Shown piece after piece: positions 55,010 through 64,000 of a DNA stretch of 64,000 nucleotides; within the stretch, counting starts at the first letter, position 1; each line of letters begins with the position of its first letter. The position numbers and the translations under genes are program-made. The notes under the pieces are model-generated. The model was not told the origin of the DNA, did not search any database, and worked only from the letters and a program-made list of their open reading frames with translations. The stretch is from a virus, in the IMG/VR virus record IMGVR_UViG_3300046171_000162, positions 124,001 to 188,000 of that record. One strand, 5' to 3'.

Positions 55010-56152
55010 ATGTCTAATCCCACTTTTGGATATTTAGCGTCTCTCGTTTCACCCAAAAAAACTAGAGTCGCACTACACACTGCCCCCACGGGAAGAGTTG
55101 TAGAGGGTAAAATTTCGATTACACATAAAGATCCTTATCCAGTACGGGTTAGAATCGGTGTTTCTAGCGGAGGTCTGTTAGACTTCAACCCAGAAAACTA
55201 TATCTTATTTGATTATGAGATTGGTGAAGGTCAAAGTTATGAAAGTGACACCATCTATTATGGTGGTGACCAATCTCTAATTGTATGGTCAAGTTGTGAG
55301 AGCACATCATTTGTTCTCCACGGTCAGATTCAAGAAGACCCAACTCCCACTGGATTTGTTGCAGCATCTCTACCAACACCAAGAGAAAACACAGTAATCT
55401 ATACAGTTCCTACTGATGAAGAGGCACTGGTTAGTTTGTTTGTCGCAAACCAAGGACCATCACCTGCTAGATTTAGAGTAGCAATCAGTGATGAAGGTGC
55501 TGGCACTGCAATCACTTCTGATCAATATCTGGAATACAATAGAGACATTGTTCCCAGAACTTCTTACCAAAGAACCGACTTAAAAATTCGTGGTGGTCAA
55601 TCAGTAGTCGTATTTACCGACACTGATGGTGTATCCTTCTCTGTCTACGCAAAGTTTAACTACTCGGTAGTTAGTACAGACTTCTCTGTTGGTGGTGAAT
55701 TAGATGTAGGTGGTGCAACTCTCTTGAGAGATACCCTAGATGTACAAGGTGTCACCACACTGAAAGAAGTATTGAATGCCGAGAAGGCAATTACATTAGG
55801 TACTGATGCTGTTCCAGCAAACCTAACTGTAAAGGGTGATATCGTAAACGGTAATTCTACCGTTAGTATTTCAAACTCCACTGGTAACATCTCAACCTCT
55901 GGAGTTTTAACAGCATCATCTATTGGAACTACTGGAAATATTACTGCAGGATCTAACAAAGTCGTCTTAAATGCAACCACTGGAGACGTTACTGTAACAG
56001 GAGTTTTGGATCCTCAAGGTGGATTCCTGGGTGATCTGAATCTTCTAAATAATAAAGTAACGAATCTGGCAGATCCTGCTGCCGCAACGGACGCTGCAAA
56101 CCGCAAGTACGTTGATAGTAAGGTTGTAGCATTCTCTATCGCACTAGGATAA
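55010..56152 (+). CDS. Virion structural/fibre protein with two related beta-sandwich domains
   Basis: The product has 380 residues. Residues 18-108 and about 118-222 are two beta-sandwich domains of similar design (ISITHKDPYPVRVRIGVSSG and VSLFVANQGPSPARFRVAIS); the second is related to the 106-aa protein at 45226. Residues 225-350 are a repetitive shaft (GELDVGGATLLRDTLDVQGV; TTGNITAGSNKVVLNATTGD). The end (LLNNKVTNLADPAAATDAAN, then RKYVDSKV) is the trimerisation/assembly tail common in phage fibres and also ends the 41892 tailspike in a related form. It is probably a whisker- or fibre-type protein; T4 has wac (fibritin) just before gene 13 in this region. Confidence 0.7.
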   Translation: MSNPTFGYLASLVSPKKTRVALHTAPTGRVVEGKISITHKDPYPVRVRIGVSSGGLLDFNPENYILFDYEIGEGQSYESDTIYYGGDQSLIVWSSCESTSFVLHGQIQEDPTPTGFVAASLPTPRENTVIYTVPTDEEALVSLFVANQGPSPARFRVAISDEGAGTAITSDQYLEYNRDIVPRTSYQRTDLKIRGGQSVVVFTDTDGVSFSVYAKFNYSVVSTDFSVGGELDVGGATLLRDTLDVQGVTTLKEVLNAEKAITLGTDAVPANLTVKGDIVNGNSTVSISNSTGNISTSGVLTASSIGTTGNITAGSNKVVLNATTGDVTVTGVLDPQGGFLGDLNLLNNKVTNLADPAAATDAANRKYVDSKVVAFSIALG

Positions 56153-56166
56153 TACGGAGTTTATAA

Positions 56167-59100
56167 ATGGCAAAAAGACAAATTAGAGACTATGTATTCT
56201 CCCCAGGCATTGCTGGTGTCGGTACATTAAAAATCCTGGATAAGGTAGATGTCGATCAGATTCTGCTGATCACTAACACTACTAGCAATCAATTTTTATA
56301 CAACTTCAGTGATCCGTCATTACCGATCTCGGTAGCTTTCACATCAACATCAGACGGATCTGACCCAGACTTCCCATACAGTAATACGTTATCAAATGGT
56401 GTGACCACCATTACGTTCCTGTATGACACTTCTGCACAGTTTGCTACTGACAAGATTCTAATCTTTGTCGAAGCAGAAGAACAGAAGATGCGTCCATACG
56501 ACTTCGGTACTGATGCTATCGAACGTATGAGGATGGCAGAACCTCAATCGATGCTTGACGCTGACTTTGAGTATGGCATTCAACCAACCAAGTGGCAGTC
56601 TCTTGACTTGCTGCGTGGTTATCCTTCTATCTACGAAGTTCCTGGATCCGATATCGGTCTAATCGCTGTAACAACTGATGCATCTTCTGGATCAGGTGCT
56701 ATCGGTCCTTCTAAAATTACTATTGATACTGTCCTAGATCACGGTCTAGATGTTGGAGATCCTATTTCTATCAAGGGTCTAGACGATGCTGTTTCTGGTT
56801 TCGCAAAAGCAGAAGGTTCGTTCATCATCGACTCTGTTCCTAGCAACACACAGTTCACCTACTATGCTAAAGCAAAAGTAGGAACAACCCCTGCTACTGC
56901 GCTACTATCTTCATTCACTGTATTGAAGCAAGCAGGTTTCTATACTGGCGCTGCAATTGGTACTAACCCTGTATTCAGTGTAGTAACCAATGGTGCTTCT
57001 GGAAGCTTCCAAACAAAAGGATCTAACCCACAAGGAACGACAAGAATTGGTGTACAACCTTCGTCTACTTTACCACCTATCGGTGCTCCTCTATCAGGAA
57101 TCGGTGTTCCAACTGGCACACAGGTAACTTCTGTTATCAGTACAAACGCCACACTAAACATTACTGACTCCTTCGTTGCTCCAGTGTCGGAGATCACATT
57201 CAACGATACTGCTTCTATTGAGGTAGGTTCTTCTCTGGATGATGGTAGCGGCAATGCTATCTTCGTTACTAACATTTCTGGAAATATTGTAACCTTATCT
57301 TCCCCATATCAGATCGATAAGACTGGTAACAGTTTTGTTTCACAACCAACATCAGGAAGTCAAGTAAACTTCGGTAATGGTACTGGAGCACAGTTTGATA
57401 TCACCAGAGAGAATGGTGTTTATTCTACAGTTATTATCAACACCCAAAATTATTATAACAACGTTGATGGTGCATACTCTGGTCAACTAGGTAATGGCGC
57501 ATCGTTTGTTGTAGAAAGAACTGGTGGTGCATCACCATCTTATACGAATGTCTTTACACAACAATCTGGTGGCAACTATTCAGTATCAGAAACTATCACT
57601 ATTTCTGGTACAGATCTAGGTGGTGCTGCTAGCACAAATGATCTAACTATCACTATCGATGCAGTTGGCGTCAACGGAGAAATCACTGGTATTAGTTTTG
57701 CTGGTGTTGCATCAGCAAATCTGTCCGCTGGTGGAACAAACTACGCTGCAGGCGAAGACTTGGTTGTATATGGTAATGCACTTGGTGGTACTTCTCCACT
57801 GAATGACATGATCATCTCGATCACATCAGTAGGTTCTGCTGGAGACATCGAAGGATTTAACATCACTGGTGTTGGTGTACCATCAACAGCATTCTACTCT
57901 GGTGTCGAACAGAGCTCCACTAGTGGTTCTGGTATCAACGCTGGTTTCAATATCGAAAGAGTTGGTGCTGGCGCGTCAACTGCACAAGTAGATAACGTTG
58001 TTATCGGTGGTTCTATTGAAACAGATGATACATTCAGAATCACTATCGATGGAACAAATGATTACACCTACACAGCACAAGTAGGAGAAACTATTGTTGC
58101 AGTCAGAAATGGTTTGATTGCTGCTATTAACGATCTCTCTACAGGATCTACAACTGTACAGGCAACTACTGGTGCCACAAGTGATACATTAGAAATCACT
58201 GCATTGAATCCTGGTACATCATTCACAATTGCTGTACTGACAGAAGATCAAGGTGGTAACGCTGCTGACACGCAGACAATGACTACCAACAATGTAGTTC
58301 CAAACAACTCTAGCGTTTCCACACCAGCTTACAATGTTATCGTTGCTAACCCTGGTCAGTCTTATGCTAACGGCGACACCATTACACTCAATGGTGATCA
58401 ACTAGGTGGATCCACTGGTGTCAATGACTTAACTATTACAGTACAAACTGTTAATGCACAGGGTGGTATTACTGGTATCACTACATCTGGTACTCCATGG
58501 GATGGCAACAGAACATTCCTGAATATGAATCCAAACCCAGTTGCATTCAACGCAACCTTCATTCCTAGAATTTCTAGCGGTAATTATTCCCCTGAAATTG
58601 CTAACGCTGGTGAAGGTTACAAACTAGGTTACCAATTCATTATCCCAGGTACTTCTTTGGGTGGTGCTTCGCCAACTAACGACATGACAATTACTGTCGA
58701 TGACGTTGATGCATCTGGCGCAATCCAATTAGCAAGTGCTACTGGTACTCCTGTTAGTGGCGACACTATTGCATTCTTCCCAGCAGTCTCTCTGTCTGCA
58801 GCAACTACCAATATCATTGGTGCAAACGCTACAGTCACATACTCTGCTATTGCAAAGATCAATGTACAGTTCACATCAAACCACGGTCTGGTTCCTGGTG
58901 ACACTATTCTAACATCTATCACATCCAATGGCAGTGGTCATGATCTGGCATCTGGTCCGTTCTTCGTTGACGAAGTACCTGGACTAGATAACTTCACCTT
59001 CACCGCAAGATCGACAGGTAATGTCTCTGGTGGTATTACTGGTGTTGTATATCCAAGAACTGACTCGTTCTATACACACAGACCATTTGACGGTGGTGTT

Positions 59101-61188
59101 CAGTTGGGTACAGGTTCTCCTGCTCACGGCGCACAGGCAGTTCGTCAATCCAAGAAGTACATCAGATATCAGTCTGGTAAAGGTATCATGTATACCACTG
59201 GTGCCCTGTTCGCACCTTCTTATGACTTGAGAAGTGTTGGTGCAGATGGAACTGCAATCGGCAGTATCATCACTTGCGTTACTGACGACCTCAACCACGG
59301 TCTACAGGTTGGTGCAGAAATTCAGTTGGTTGGTTTAACCACAGCAGGATACAATGATCACTACACTGTAGCGTCAATCATTGATGAAATTACGTTCACT
59401 GTTATTGCGAAGAATAGTCTAGCACAGACACAAGCAGAATTTGGCGACCAACCAGTTGTCGCTCTGTATAGATGGCAGGGTGCTACGGTTCGTGCTGGTG
59501 CATTTGATGACCAGAACGGTATCTTCTTCCAGTATGACGGAACAAACATTGCTGTCGGTTTAAGATCTTCTACTTATCAGATTGCTGGTACAGTATCTGC
59601 TACACCAGACTCTAACGAACTGACTGGAACAAACACCAAGTTTACTGAACAGTTATCTGTTGGTGACAGAATTGTCATTCGTGGTATGTCCCACGTCGTT
59701 ACTGATATCCAAGGCGACACACAGTTGTCCGTCAACCCTGACTTTAGAGGTGTTGCTAGTGCAACCAATGTCAAGGCAGCACTGACTAAAGAAATCATTA
59801 TTCCCCAGAGTCAGTGGAATATTGATAGGGCAGACGGTACAGGTAAGTCTGGATATGACATCGAGATCAACCGAATGCAGATGATCGGATTCCAGTATAC
59901 CTGGTATGGTGCTGGATTCATCGACTGGATGTTCAGAGGTCCATCTGGTAACTTCATCTTCGTACACAGACTGAAGAACAACAACAGAAACAACGAAGCA
60001 TTCATGCGTTCTGGTAACCTACCTGTTCGCTATGAGGTTATCAACGAAGGTGCGAAGAACAAACTAGCAAGTAATATGACTTCCACCGAAACAGACAGCA
60101 TGCTGCTTAAGGATGCTTCCCTGTTCCCACCAAGTGGTATTGTACTAATCAACAACGAGATTGTTAGATACACATCTAAACTGAACAACACTCTCTCTGG
60201 TCTAACCAGATCTGCAAACTACACCAACTTCGTTGCTGGTTCTCAAAGAACTTTCCTCGCAGGCAGTGCTGATAGTCATGACTCCAACGCTGGTGTTATC
60301 TTACTATCCAACACAGCAACTCCACAGATTAATCACTGGGGTTCTGCATTCCTGACTGACGGTGGATTTGATGAAGACCGTGGATACCTCTTTAACTACC
60401 AAGAAAAAGAAGTTGAGATTAATACTACCAAATCTACTATCTTCCTGATCAGACTATCGCCTAGTGTTTCCAATGCTATCACTGGTGACCTAGGTGAAAG
60501 AGAACTGATCAACAGAGCACAGTTGCTACTCAAGAACATTGAGATTACCACACAGGGTGGATCAAGTTCGCAGGGTATCATCGTTGAGGGTGTTCTTAAT
60601 CCCAAGAACTACCCAACTAATCCAAACGACGTTACCTGGGCAGGTTTGAATACAGGCGGTGCAGGTGGACAACCATCGTTTGCACAGATTGCATCTGGTG
60701 GTGATATTACCTTCCTTGGTGGTGTTGCTCCAGTTACAGCATCAAACGCTGGAACACAGAACTACACTTCTAACTATGTCTTCTTCAATACCTCCGACAT
60801 CGGTGGTGTACAGATTGGTTTTGAGGTAACTGGTGGTGACTTGAGAGGAGGAGCGACGGTTGTCCGAATCTTCAGAAGAAATAACAGCACAACATGGATC
60901 CAGTTCTCTGACAGAACTAGAGCAGGAAGCGCAGGTAGCACAACCTACACGTTCCAGCCTCTAACGGGTGCAGCAACTCCTGGAGAGCAGGTCTTCGCTT
61001 TCACGGCAGCACCTGGTTCTAGAGATACAATCGATCTTTCCGAACTGAAGGAACTTACCAACACTCCAATCGGTGGTAGAGGTACATTCCCCAACGGTCC
61101 CGACGTTCTAGCAATTAATGCATACCTAACTTCTGGTAGTGCAATTAATGCAACGATTAACGTTCGCTGGTCTGAAGCACAGGCATAA
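56167..61188 (+). CDS. 1,673-aa modular virion protein preceding gene 13
   Basis: The N-terminus (QIRDYVFSPGIAGVGTLKIL) and the segment around residue 120-160 (MRMAEPQSMLDADFEYGIQP, then TKWQSLDLLRGYPS) look like a conserved virion docking domain. The body is built from repeated beta modules of the type GxxYxxGxxIxIxGxxLGGxxxxND(L/M)TITVxxV, near residues 468, 522, 730 and 816. Residues about 1220-1260 hold IDRADGTGKSGYDIEINRMQ and IGFQYTWYGAGFIDWMFRGP, and about 1318-1350 an RGVxGT-like module (NNEIVRYTSKLNNTLSGLTR). It has no catalytic motif. Its place next to neck genes suggests a neck- or collar-attached or baseplate fibre. It starts 14 bases after the previous stop. Confidence 0.68.
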   Translation: MAKRQIRDYVFSPGIAGVGTLKILDKVDVDQILLITNTTSNQFLYNFSDPSLPISVAFTSTSDGSDPDFPYSNTLSNGVTTITFLYDTSAQFATDKILIFVEAEEQKMRPYDFGTDAIERMRMAEPQSMLDADFEYGIQPTKWQSLDLLRGYPSIYEVPGSDIGLIAVTTDASSGSGAIGPSKITIDTVLDHGLDVGDPISIKGLDDAVSGFAKAEGSFIIDSVPSNTQFTYYAKAKVGTTPATALLSSFTVLKQAGFYTGAAIGTNPVFSVVTNGASGSFQTKGSNPQGTTRIGVQPSSTLPPIGAPLSGIGVPTGTQVTSVISTNATLNITDSFVAPVSEITFNDTASIEVGSSLDDGSGNAIFVTNISGNIVTLSSPYQIDKTGNSFVSQPTSGSQVNFGNGTGAQFDITRENGVYSTVIINTQNYYNNVDGAYSGQLGNGASFVVERTGGASPSYTNVFTQQSGGNYSVSETITISGTDLGGAASTNDLTITIDAVGVNGEITGISFAGVASANLSAGGTNYAAGEDLVVYGNALGGTSPLNDMIISITSVGSAGDIEGFNITGVGVPSTAFYSGVEQSSTSGSGINAGFNIERVGAGASTAQVDNVVIGGSIETDDTFRITIDGTNDYTYTAQVGETIVAVRNGLIAAINDLSTGSTTVQATTGATSDTLEITALNPGTSFTIAVLTEDQGGNAADTQTMTTNNVVPNNSSVSTPAYNVIVANPGQSYANGDTITLNGDQLGGSTGVNDLTITVQTVNAQGGITGITTSGTPWDGNRTFLNMNPNPVAFNATFIPRISSGNYSPEIANAGEGYKLGYQFIIPGTSLGGASPTNDMTITVDDVDASGAIQLASATGTPVSGDTIAFFPAVSLSAATTNIIGANATVTYSAIAKINVQFTSNHGLVPGDTILTSITSNGSGHDLASGPFFVDEVPGLDNFTFTARSTGNVSGGITGVVYPRTDSFYTHRPFDGGVQLGTGSPAHGAQAVRQSKKYIRYQSGKGIMYTTGALFAPSYDLRSVGADGTAIGSIITCVTDDLNHGLQVGAEIQLVGLTTAGYNDHYTVASIIDEITFTVIAKNSLAQTQAEFGDQPVVALYRWQGATVRAGAFDDQNGIFFQYDGTNIAVGLRSSTYQIAGTVSATPDSNELTGTNTKFTEQLSVGDRIVIRGMSHVVTDIQGDTQLSVNPDFRGVASATNVKAALTKEIIIPQSQWNIDRADGTGKSGYDIEINRMQMIGFQYTWYGAGFIDWMFRGPSGNFIFVHRLKNNNRNNEAFMRSGNLPVRYEVINEGAKNKLASNMTSTETDSMLLKDASLFPPSGIVLINNEIVRYTSKLNNTLSGLTRSANYTNFVAGSQRTFLAGSADSHDSNAGVILLSNTATPQINHWGSAFLTDGGFDEDRGYLFNYQEKEVEINTTKSTIFLIRLSPSVSNAITGDLGERELINRAQLLLKNIEITTQGGSSSQGIIVEGVLNPKNYPTNPNDVTWAGLNTGGAGGQPSFAQIASGGDITFLGGVAPVTASNAGTQNYTSNYVFFNTSDIGGVQIGFEVTGGDLRGGATVVRIFRRNNSTTWIQFSDRTRAGSAGSTTYTFQPLTGAATPGEQVFAFTAAPGSRDTIDLSELKELTNTPIGGRGTFPNGPDVLAINAYLTSGSAINATINVRWSEAQA

Positions 61189-61196
61189 GGAGAAAC

Positions 61197-62027
61197 ATGG
61201 CAGAACCCTCTAGTAGACAAGAACTCAAGGAGTATTGTTTGAGGCGTCTCGGTCATCCAGTTCTTGAAATCAACGTAGACGATGATCAACTGGATGACCT
61301 GATTGACGACGCTTTTCAATACTACCGTGAGCGACACATGGATGGTGTCGAGAAGATGTATCTCAAGCATGAGATTACAGCAGATGATGTAACAAGATTT
61401 GATGGTGCAGATGAAACATCATCCACACCAGCTCCTGATGCTGCTACCTGGATTAGCAGAAAGAACTTTATTGAAGTACCAGAGCATGTAGTTGGCATCT
61501 CCAAAGTTATGGGTATCTCCTCTAACTTTGCAAGGAACAATCTCTTTGGCATGAACAACCAATACTTCCTGATGGATATCTTTTCCTTCTCATCAGGATT
61601 TGCTTTTGGTAACTTTGACATGTCAAATTACTATATGCTCAAGCAATACTTTGAGACGCTTGACATGATTGTTCAGACTGGATCATTAGTTCAGTTTAGA
61701 TTTAATCAAAGACAAGACAGACTATTCATTGATATCGACAAAGCAAGAATGATTGAAGGTAACTTCCTTCTAATCGAGTGCTATCGTTTCTTGAATCCTG
61801 ACGAGTTCACTCAAGTCTACAATGATAGTTTCGTCAAGCAGTATCTAACTGCACTGATCAAGAGACAGTGGGGTCAGAACCTAATCAAGTTTAACAACGT
61901 ACAACTGCCTGGTGGTGTGTCACTGAACGGCAGACAGTTGTTTGAGGATGCACAGAAAGAGATCGATGCTCTCATGGAGAAAAGTGCAACCTACTATGAG
62001 CTTCCCCCAATGGATATGATCGGATGA
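61197..62027 (+). CDS. 13: Neck protein gp13
   Basis: The 276-residue protein is close to T4 gp13 (309 aa). T4 gp13 forms the neck ring with gp14 that closes the filled head and receives the tail. The start SRQELKEYCLRRLGHPVLEI, then NVDDDQLDDLIDDAFQYYRE and DGVEKMYLKHEIT, is the conserved gp13 N-terminal helix block. A GGAGAAAC ribosome site precedes the ATG. The stop overlaps gene 14 (ATGA). No anomaly was seen. Confidence 0.92.
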   Translation: MAEPSSRQELKEYCLRRLGHPVLEINVDDDQLDDLIDDAFQYYRERHMDGVEKMYLKHEITADDVTRFDGADETSSTPAPDAATWISRKNFIEVPEHVVGISKVMGISSNFARNNLFGMNNQYFLMDIFSFSSGFAFGNFDMSNYYMLKQYFETLDMIVQTGSLVQFRFNQRQDRLFIDIDKARMIEGNFLLIECYRFLNPDEFTQVYNDSFVKQYLTALIKRQWGQNLIKFNNVQLPGGVSLNGRQLFEDAQKEIDALMEKSATYYELPPMDMIG

Positions 62028-62902
62028 AAAGTATCTACTTCCCACAACATGGTGGTGTCAGCACAGAACAGGGTCTTATCCAGAGTTTAGTGGATGAGCA
62101 GATCAGATTGTTCGGTAGTGATGTCTACTATCTTCCAAGGAAGATGATCAAAGATGTAGCACTAGACGACATTCTGTATTCCGAGTTTAATACTCAATAC
62201 ATGATCGAGATGCTACTGATCAATGTTGAGGGATTTGGATCTCCATCTGAATTCATTAGTAAGTTTGGTCTACGCATCACTGATGAGATTACTATGGTAG
62301 TCTCCCAGAACAGATGGAGTCAGGTATTCCAAGAGTTTGCTGACATCACTACTGTGGATGGTAGACCTAATGAGGGAGACCTTATCTATCTACCACTCAC
62401 AAAAGATCTGTATGAGATCAAGTTTGTAGAAAGAGAGGCACCGTTCTACCAGTTAGGTAAGAACTACATCTACACGATGACTGCAGAGATCTACGAACTT
62501 GGTAATGACGAGTTCGAGACAGGCATCGAAGAGATTGATGTTGTTGAGGAGATCCTTGCTCCTTCAATCACTCTCGCTATGGATCCTGATGCTACCACTC
62601 ATTACTCTCTAGGAGAGATTGTGACTGGTGGTACAACAGGAACTACAGCAGAAGTATCTTTCTGGGACAGAGACAATCATGAATTGAAACTGATCAACAG
62701 AACTGGTAACTTCACACCAGGAGAAGAGATCACTGGAGCAGAGAGTGGCACTGTACAAAGCAGCGTTACCGTAGACAATCTATCACTAGAAAACGTCCAG
62801 TACGCCGATAATAAATACATTGAGACTACAGGTAATGATTTACTTGATTTTACTGAAGTGAATCCATTCGGAGAGTATGGCAACGTTACTGGTGAATTCT
62901 GA
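62024..62902 (+). CDS. 14: Neck protein gp14
   Basis: The product has 292 residues (T4 gp14 is 256). The beginning FPQHGGVSTEQGLIQSLVDE, then IRLFGSDVYYLPRKMIKDVA and DDILYSEFNTQY, is typical gp14. The segment around residues 187-250 (YSLGEIVTGGTTGTTAEVSF; TPGEEITGAESGT) is an extra beta module of the kind found in the fibre proteins here, and explains the greater length. It lies between gene 13 and gene 15 with short overlaps on both sides. Confidence 0.92.
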   Translation: MKSIYFPQHGGVSTEQGLIQSLVDEQIRLFGSDVYYLPRKMIKDVALDDILYSEFNTQYMIEMLLINVEGFGSPSEFISKFGLRITDEITMVVSQNRWSQVFQEFADITTVDGRPNEGDLIYLPLTKDLYEIKFVEREAPFYQLGKNYIYTMTAEIYELGNDEFETGIEEIDVVEEILAPSITLAMDPDATTHYSLGEIVTGGTTGTTAEVSFWDRDNHELKLINRTGNFTPGEEITGAESGTVQSSVTVDNLSLENVQYADNKYIETTGNDLLDFTEVNPFGEYGNVTGEF

Positions 62903-63711
62903 TGTTAGGACCACATTTTTATAACGAAGCGATTAGGAAAACAGTAATCGGTTTCGGTACACTATTCAATAACATTGAAATCAGGAAGAAAGATCCTTCT
63001 ACTGGAACTGTGCTAGAAGCAGAGAAAGTTCCCCTTGCCTATGGTCCGAAGAATAAGTTTCTAGTAAGACTAGAACAGAACCCAGACGTTGATAACAAAG
63101 TAGCAATTACTTTGCCTCGTCTGTATTTTGAGATGACTAATATTTCTTATGATACATCCAGAAAAATTACAGCAACCCAAAAACTTAAGAAGACTATTGA
63201 TTCAGACGGAGAATCTCTCTCTGTACAATATGTACCCGTCCCCTACAACATGGAGTTTGAACTCGGGATCATCGCCAAGTCACAAGACGACGGACTACAG
63301 ATTCTTGAGCAAATACTTCCATACTTCCAACCTAACTTTAACATTACGTTGAACATGATCCCAGAAATGGGAGAGAAGAAAGACATTACAATCAATTTAA
63401 ATAATGTCAACTACGAGGATGACTGGGACGGAGACTTCCTAGACAGAAGAAGTATCGTATGGACGTTGAACTTTACTGCTAGATCTTATATCTACGGTCC
63501 TTTCACCAAGTCTGGTGTTATCAAAAAGGCAACTGTATACGAATCAATTGGAGACAAGAACGATTCTCCAGACAACAGGAATACAAAACTTACGTACACA
63601 CCCAAAGCATTGGAAGATAAAAATGCTGATGGTGTTATCGATGCAGCAGATGATGCGTTGGTCATCAGCACAGACGACTTTGGATTTAATGAGGGTATTG
63701 AATTGCTATGA
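62902..63711 (+). CDS. 15: Tail sheath stabiliser and completion protein gp15
   Basis: The product has 269 residues (T4 gp15 is 272). T4 gp15 forms a hexameric ring that caps the tail tube and sheath and binds the neck. The start LGPHFYNEAIRKTVIGFGTL then FNNIEIRKK, the middle VPVPYNMEFELGIIAKSQDD, and the block GEKKDITINLNNVNYEDDWD are gp15 landmarks. The C-terminal DKNADGVIDAADDAL resembles a calcium-binding loop (D-x-N/D-x-D/G pattern), which is not something I recall in T4. It overlaps gene 14 by one base and gene 16 by four. Confidence 0.9.
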   Translation: MLGPHFYNEAIRKTVIGFGTLFNNIEIRKKDPSTGTVLEAEKVPLAYGPKNKFLVRLEQNPDVDNKVAITLPRLYFEMTNISYDTSRKITATQKLKKTIDSDGESLSVQYVPVPYNMEFELGIIAKSQDDGLQILEQILPYFQPNFNITLNMIPEMGEKKDITINLNNVNYEDDWDGDFLDRRSIVWTLNFTARSYIYGPFTKSGVIKKATVYESIGDKNDSPDNRNTKLTYTPKALEDKNADGVIDAADDALVISTDDFGFNEGIELL

Positions 63712-64000
63712 ACGAATTTGAAAAGAACATGGAAGATATCTTTGATATTGAAGTCGAGACTGAAGAGACTGCAATTGAACAATCCAAACCATCAAAACCT
63801 GTTCCCGAAAAGAAAGACCAGGATCATCAGGATAAAGACTACGAATATACTCGCGGTCAACTGTACAACCTCATAGACAAGGGTCAGGAGGCGCTCAACG
63901 GGGCGTTAGAGGTCGCACAGGAGTCAGGGCACCCAAGAGCGTATGAGGTCGCTGTGAACGCTATGAAGCAGGTTGCAGACACCACTGACAAACTGATTGA
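63708..64000 (+). CDS. 16: Small terminase subunit gp16 (3' truncated by window)
   Basis: The first 97 residues are present. The acidic, Lys/Gln-rich N-terminus (NEFEKNMEDIFDIEVETEET, then PVPEKKDQDHQDKDYEYTRG) and the helix QLYNLIDKGQEALNGALEVA followed by GHPRAYEVAVNAMKQVADTT match the T4 gp16 start, the DNA-recognition subunit of the packaging motor. It overlaps gene 15 by four bases (ATGA), and gene 17 would follow beyond the window. Confidence 0.9.
   Translation, partial: MNEFEKNMEDIFDIEVETEETAIEQSKPSKPVPEKKDQDHQDKDYEYTRGQLYNLIDKGQEALNGALEVAQESGHPRAYEVAVNAMKQVADTTDKLI

Noticed and set aside
56160-56167. A late promoter (TATAAATG) before the 56167 gene
   Set aside because: The motif runs into the start codon itself, so it cannot act as a promoter for this gene.
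1-64000. tRNA genes, CRISPR arrays, insertion sequences, integrases, attachment sites, photosynthesis genes
   Set aside because: No cloverleaf-capable intergenic gap, repeat-spacer array, transposase, integrase or psbA/psbD-like gene was recognised. Gaps between genes are all shorter than 200 bases.

Overview
The window reads as part of the late structural region of a T4-like myovirus, most likely a marine cyanophage. The T4 virion genes occur on the + strand in T4 order: 25, 6, 7 and 8 at the left, and 13, 14, 15 and 16 at the right. T4-style late promoters (NATAAATA) sit in front of many transcription units. The giant baseplate proteins, the small open genes between them, and the nucleotide-sugar genes inside the tail block are typical of cyanomyoviruses. 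The host assignment is inference; no photosynthesis or other metabolic marker gene lies in the window.

Layout. 1-3370: end of an unidentified gene, a PD-(D/E)XK nuclease-like gene with its own promoter and terminator, two small overlapping genes, an unknown 289-aa protein, a PAAR spike-tip protein and three small or unknown genes. 3382-24952: baseplate wedge block gp25, gp6, a 3,032-aa gp7-type protein, gp8 (split by two compensating single-base indels), a 2,706-aa DUF4815-type protein and a small coiled-coil gene. 24949-34583: fibres and adhesins, including a LamG fibre, a second fibre sharing its N-terminus, a subtilisin-like protease carrying a cupredoxin domain, and a probably abundant structural protein between tandem late promoters and a strong terminator. 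34600-49558: a 2,130-aa repetitive fibre, an Mtd-like small fibre protein, a 1,090-aa tailspike with carbohydrate-binding-like repeats and a beta-helix, two small fibre proteins, three extremely cysteine-rich tandem paralogues, and an unidentified protein closed by a terminator. 49563-54953: a sugar cassette (GT9 glycosyltransferase, carbamoyltransferase, split HldE-like adenylyltransferase and kinase, HAD phosphatase, cupin, and HldD-like epimerase on the - strand). 54969-64000: two more virion proteins, then neck and tail-completion genes 13, 14, 15 and the start of gene 16 (small terminase).

How it works together. The baseplate and neck genes build the tail. The middle block supplies interchangeable receptor-recognition parts built from shared modules. 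The late-expressed ADP-heptose-type cassette could decorate virion fibres or the host surface.

The most unusual items are the three Cys-rich tandem proteins (36, 31 and 25 cysteines by hand count), two virion proteins with amicyanin-type copper-site motifs (one apparently circularly permuted inside a protease), and the heptose pathway genes inside the tail-fibre region.
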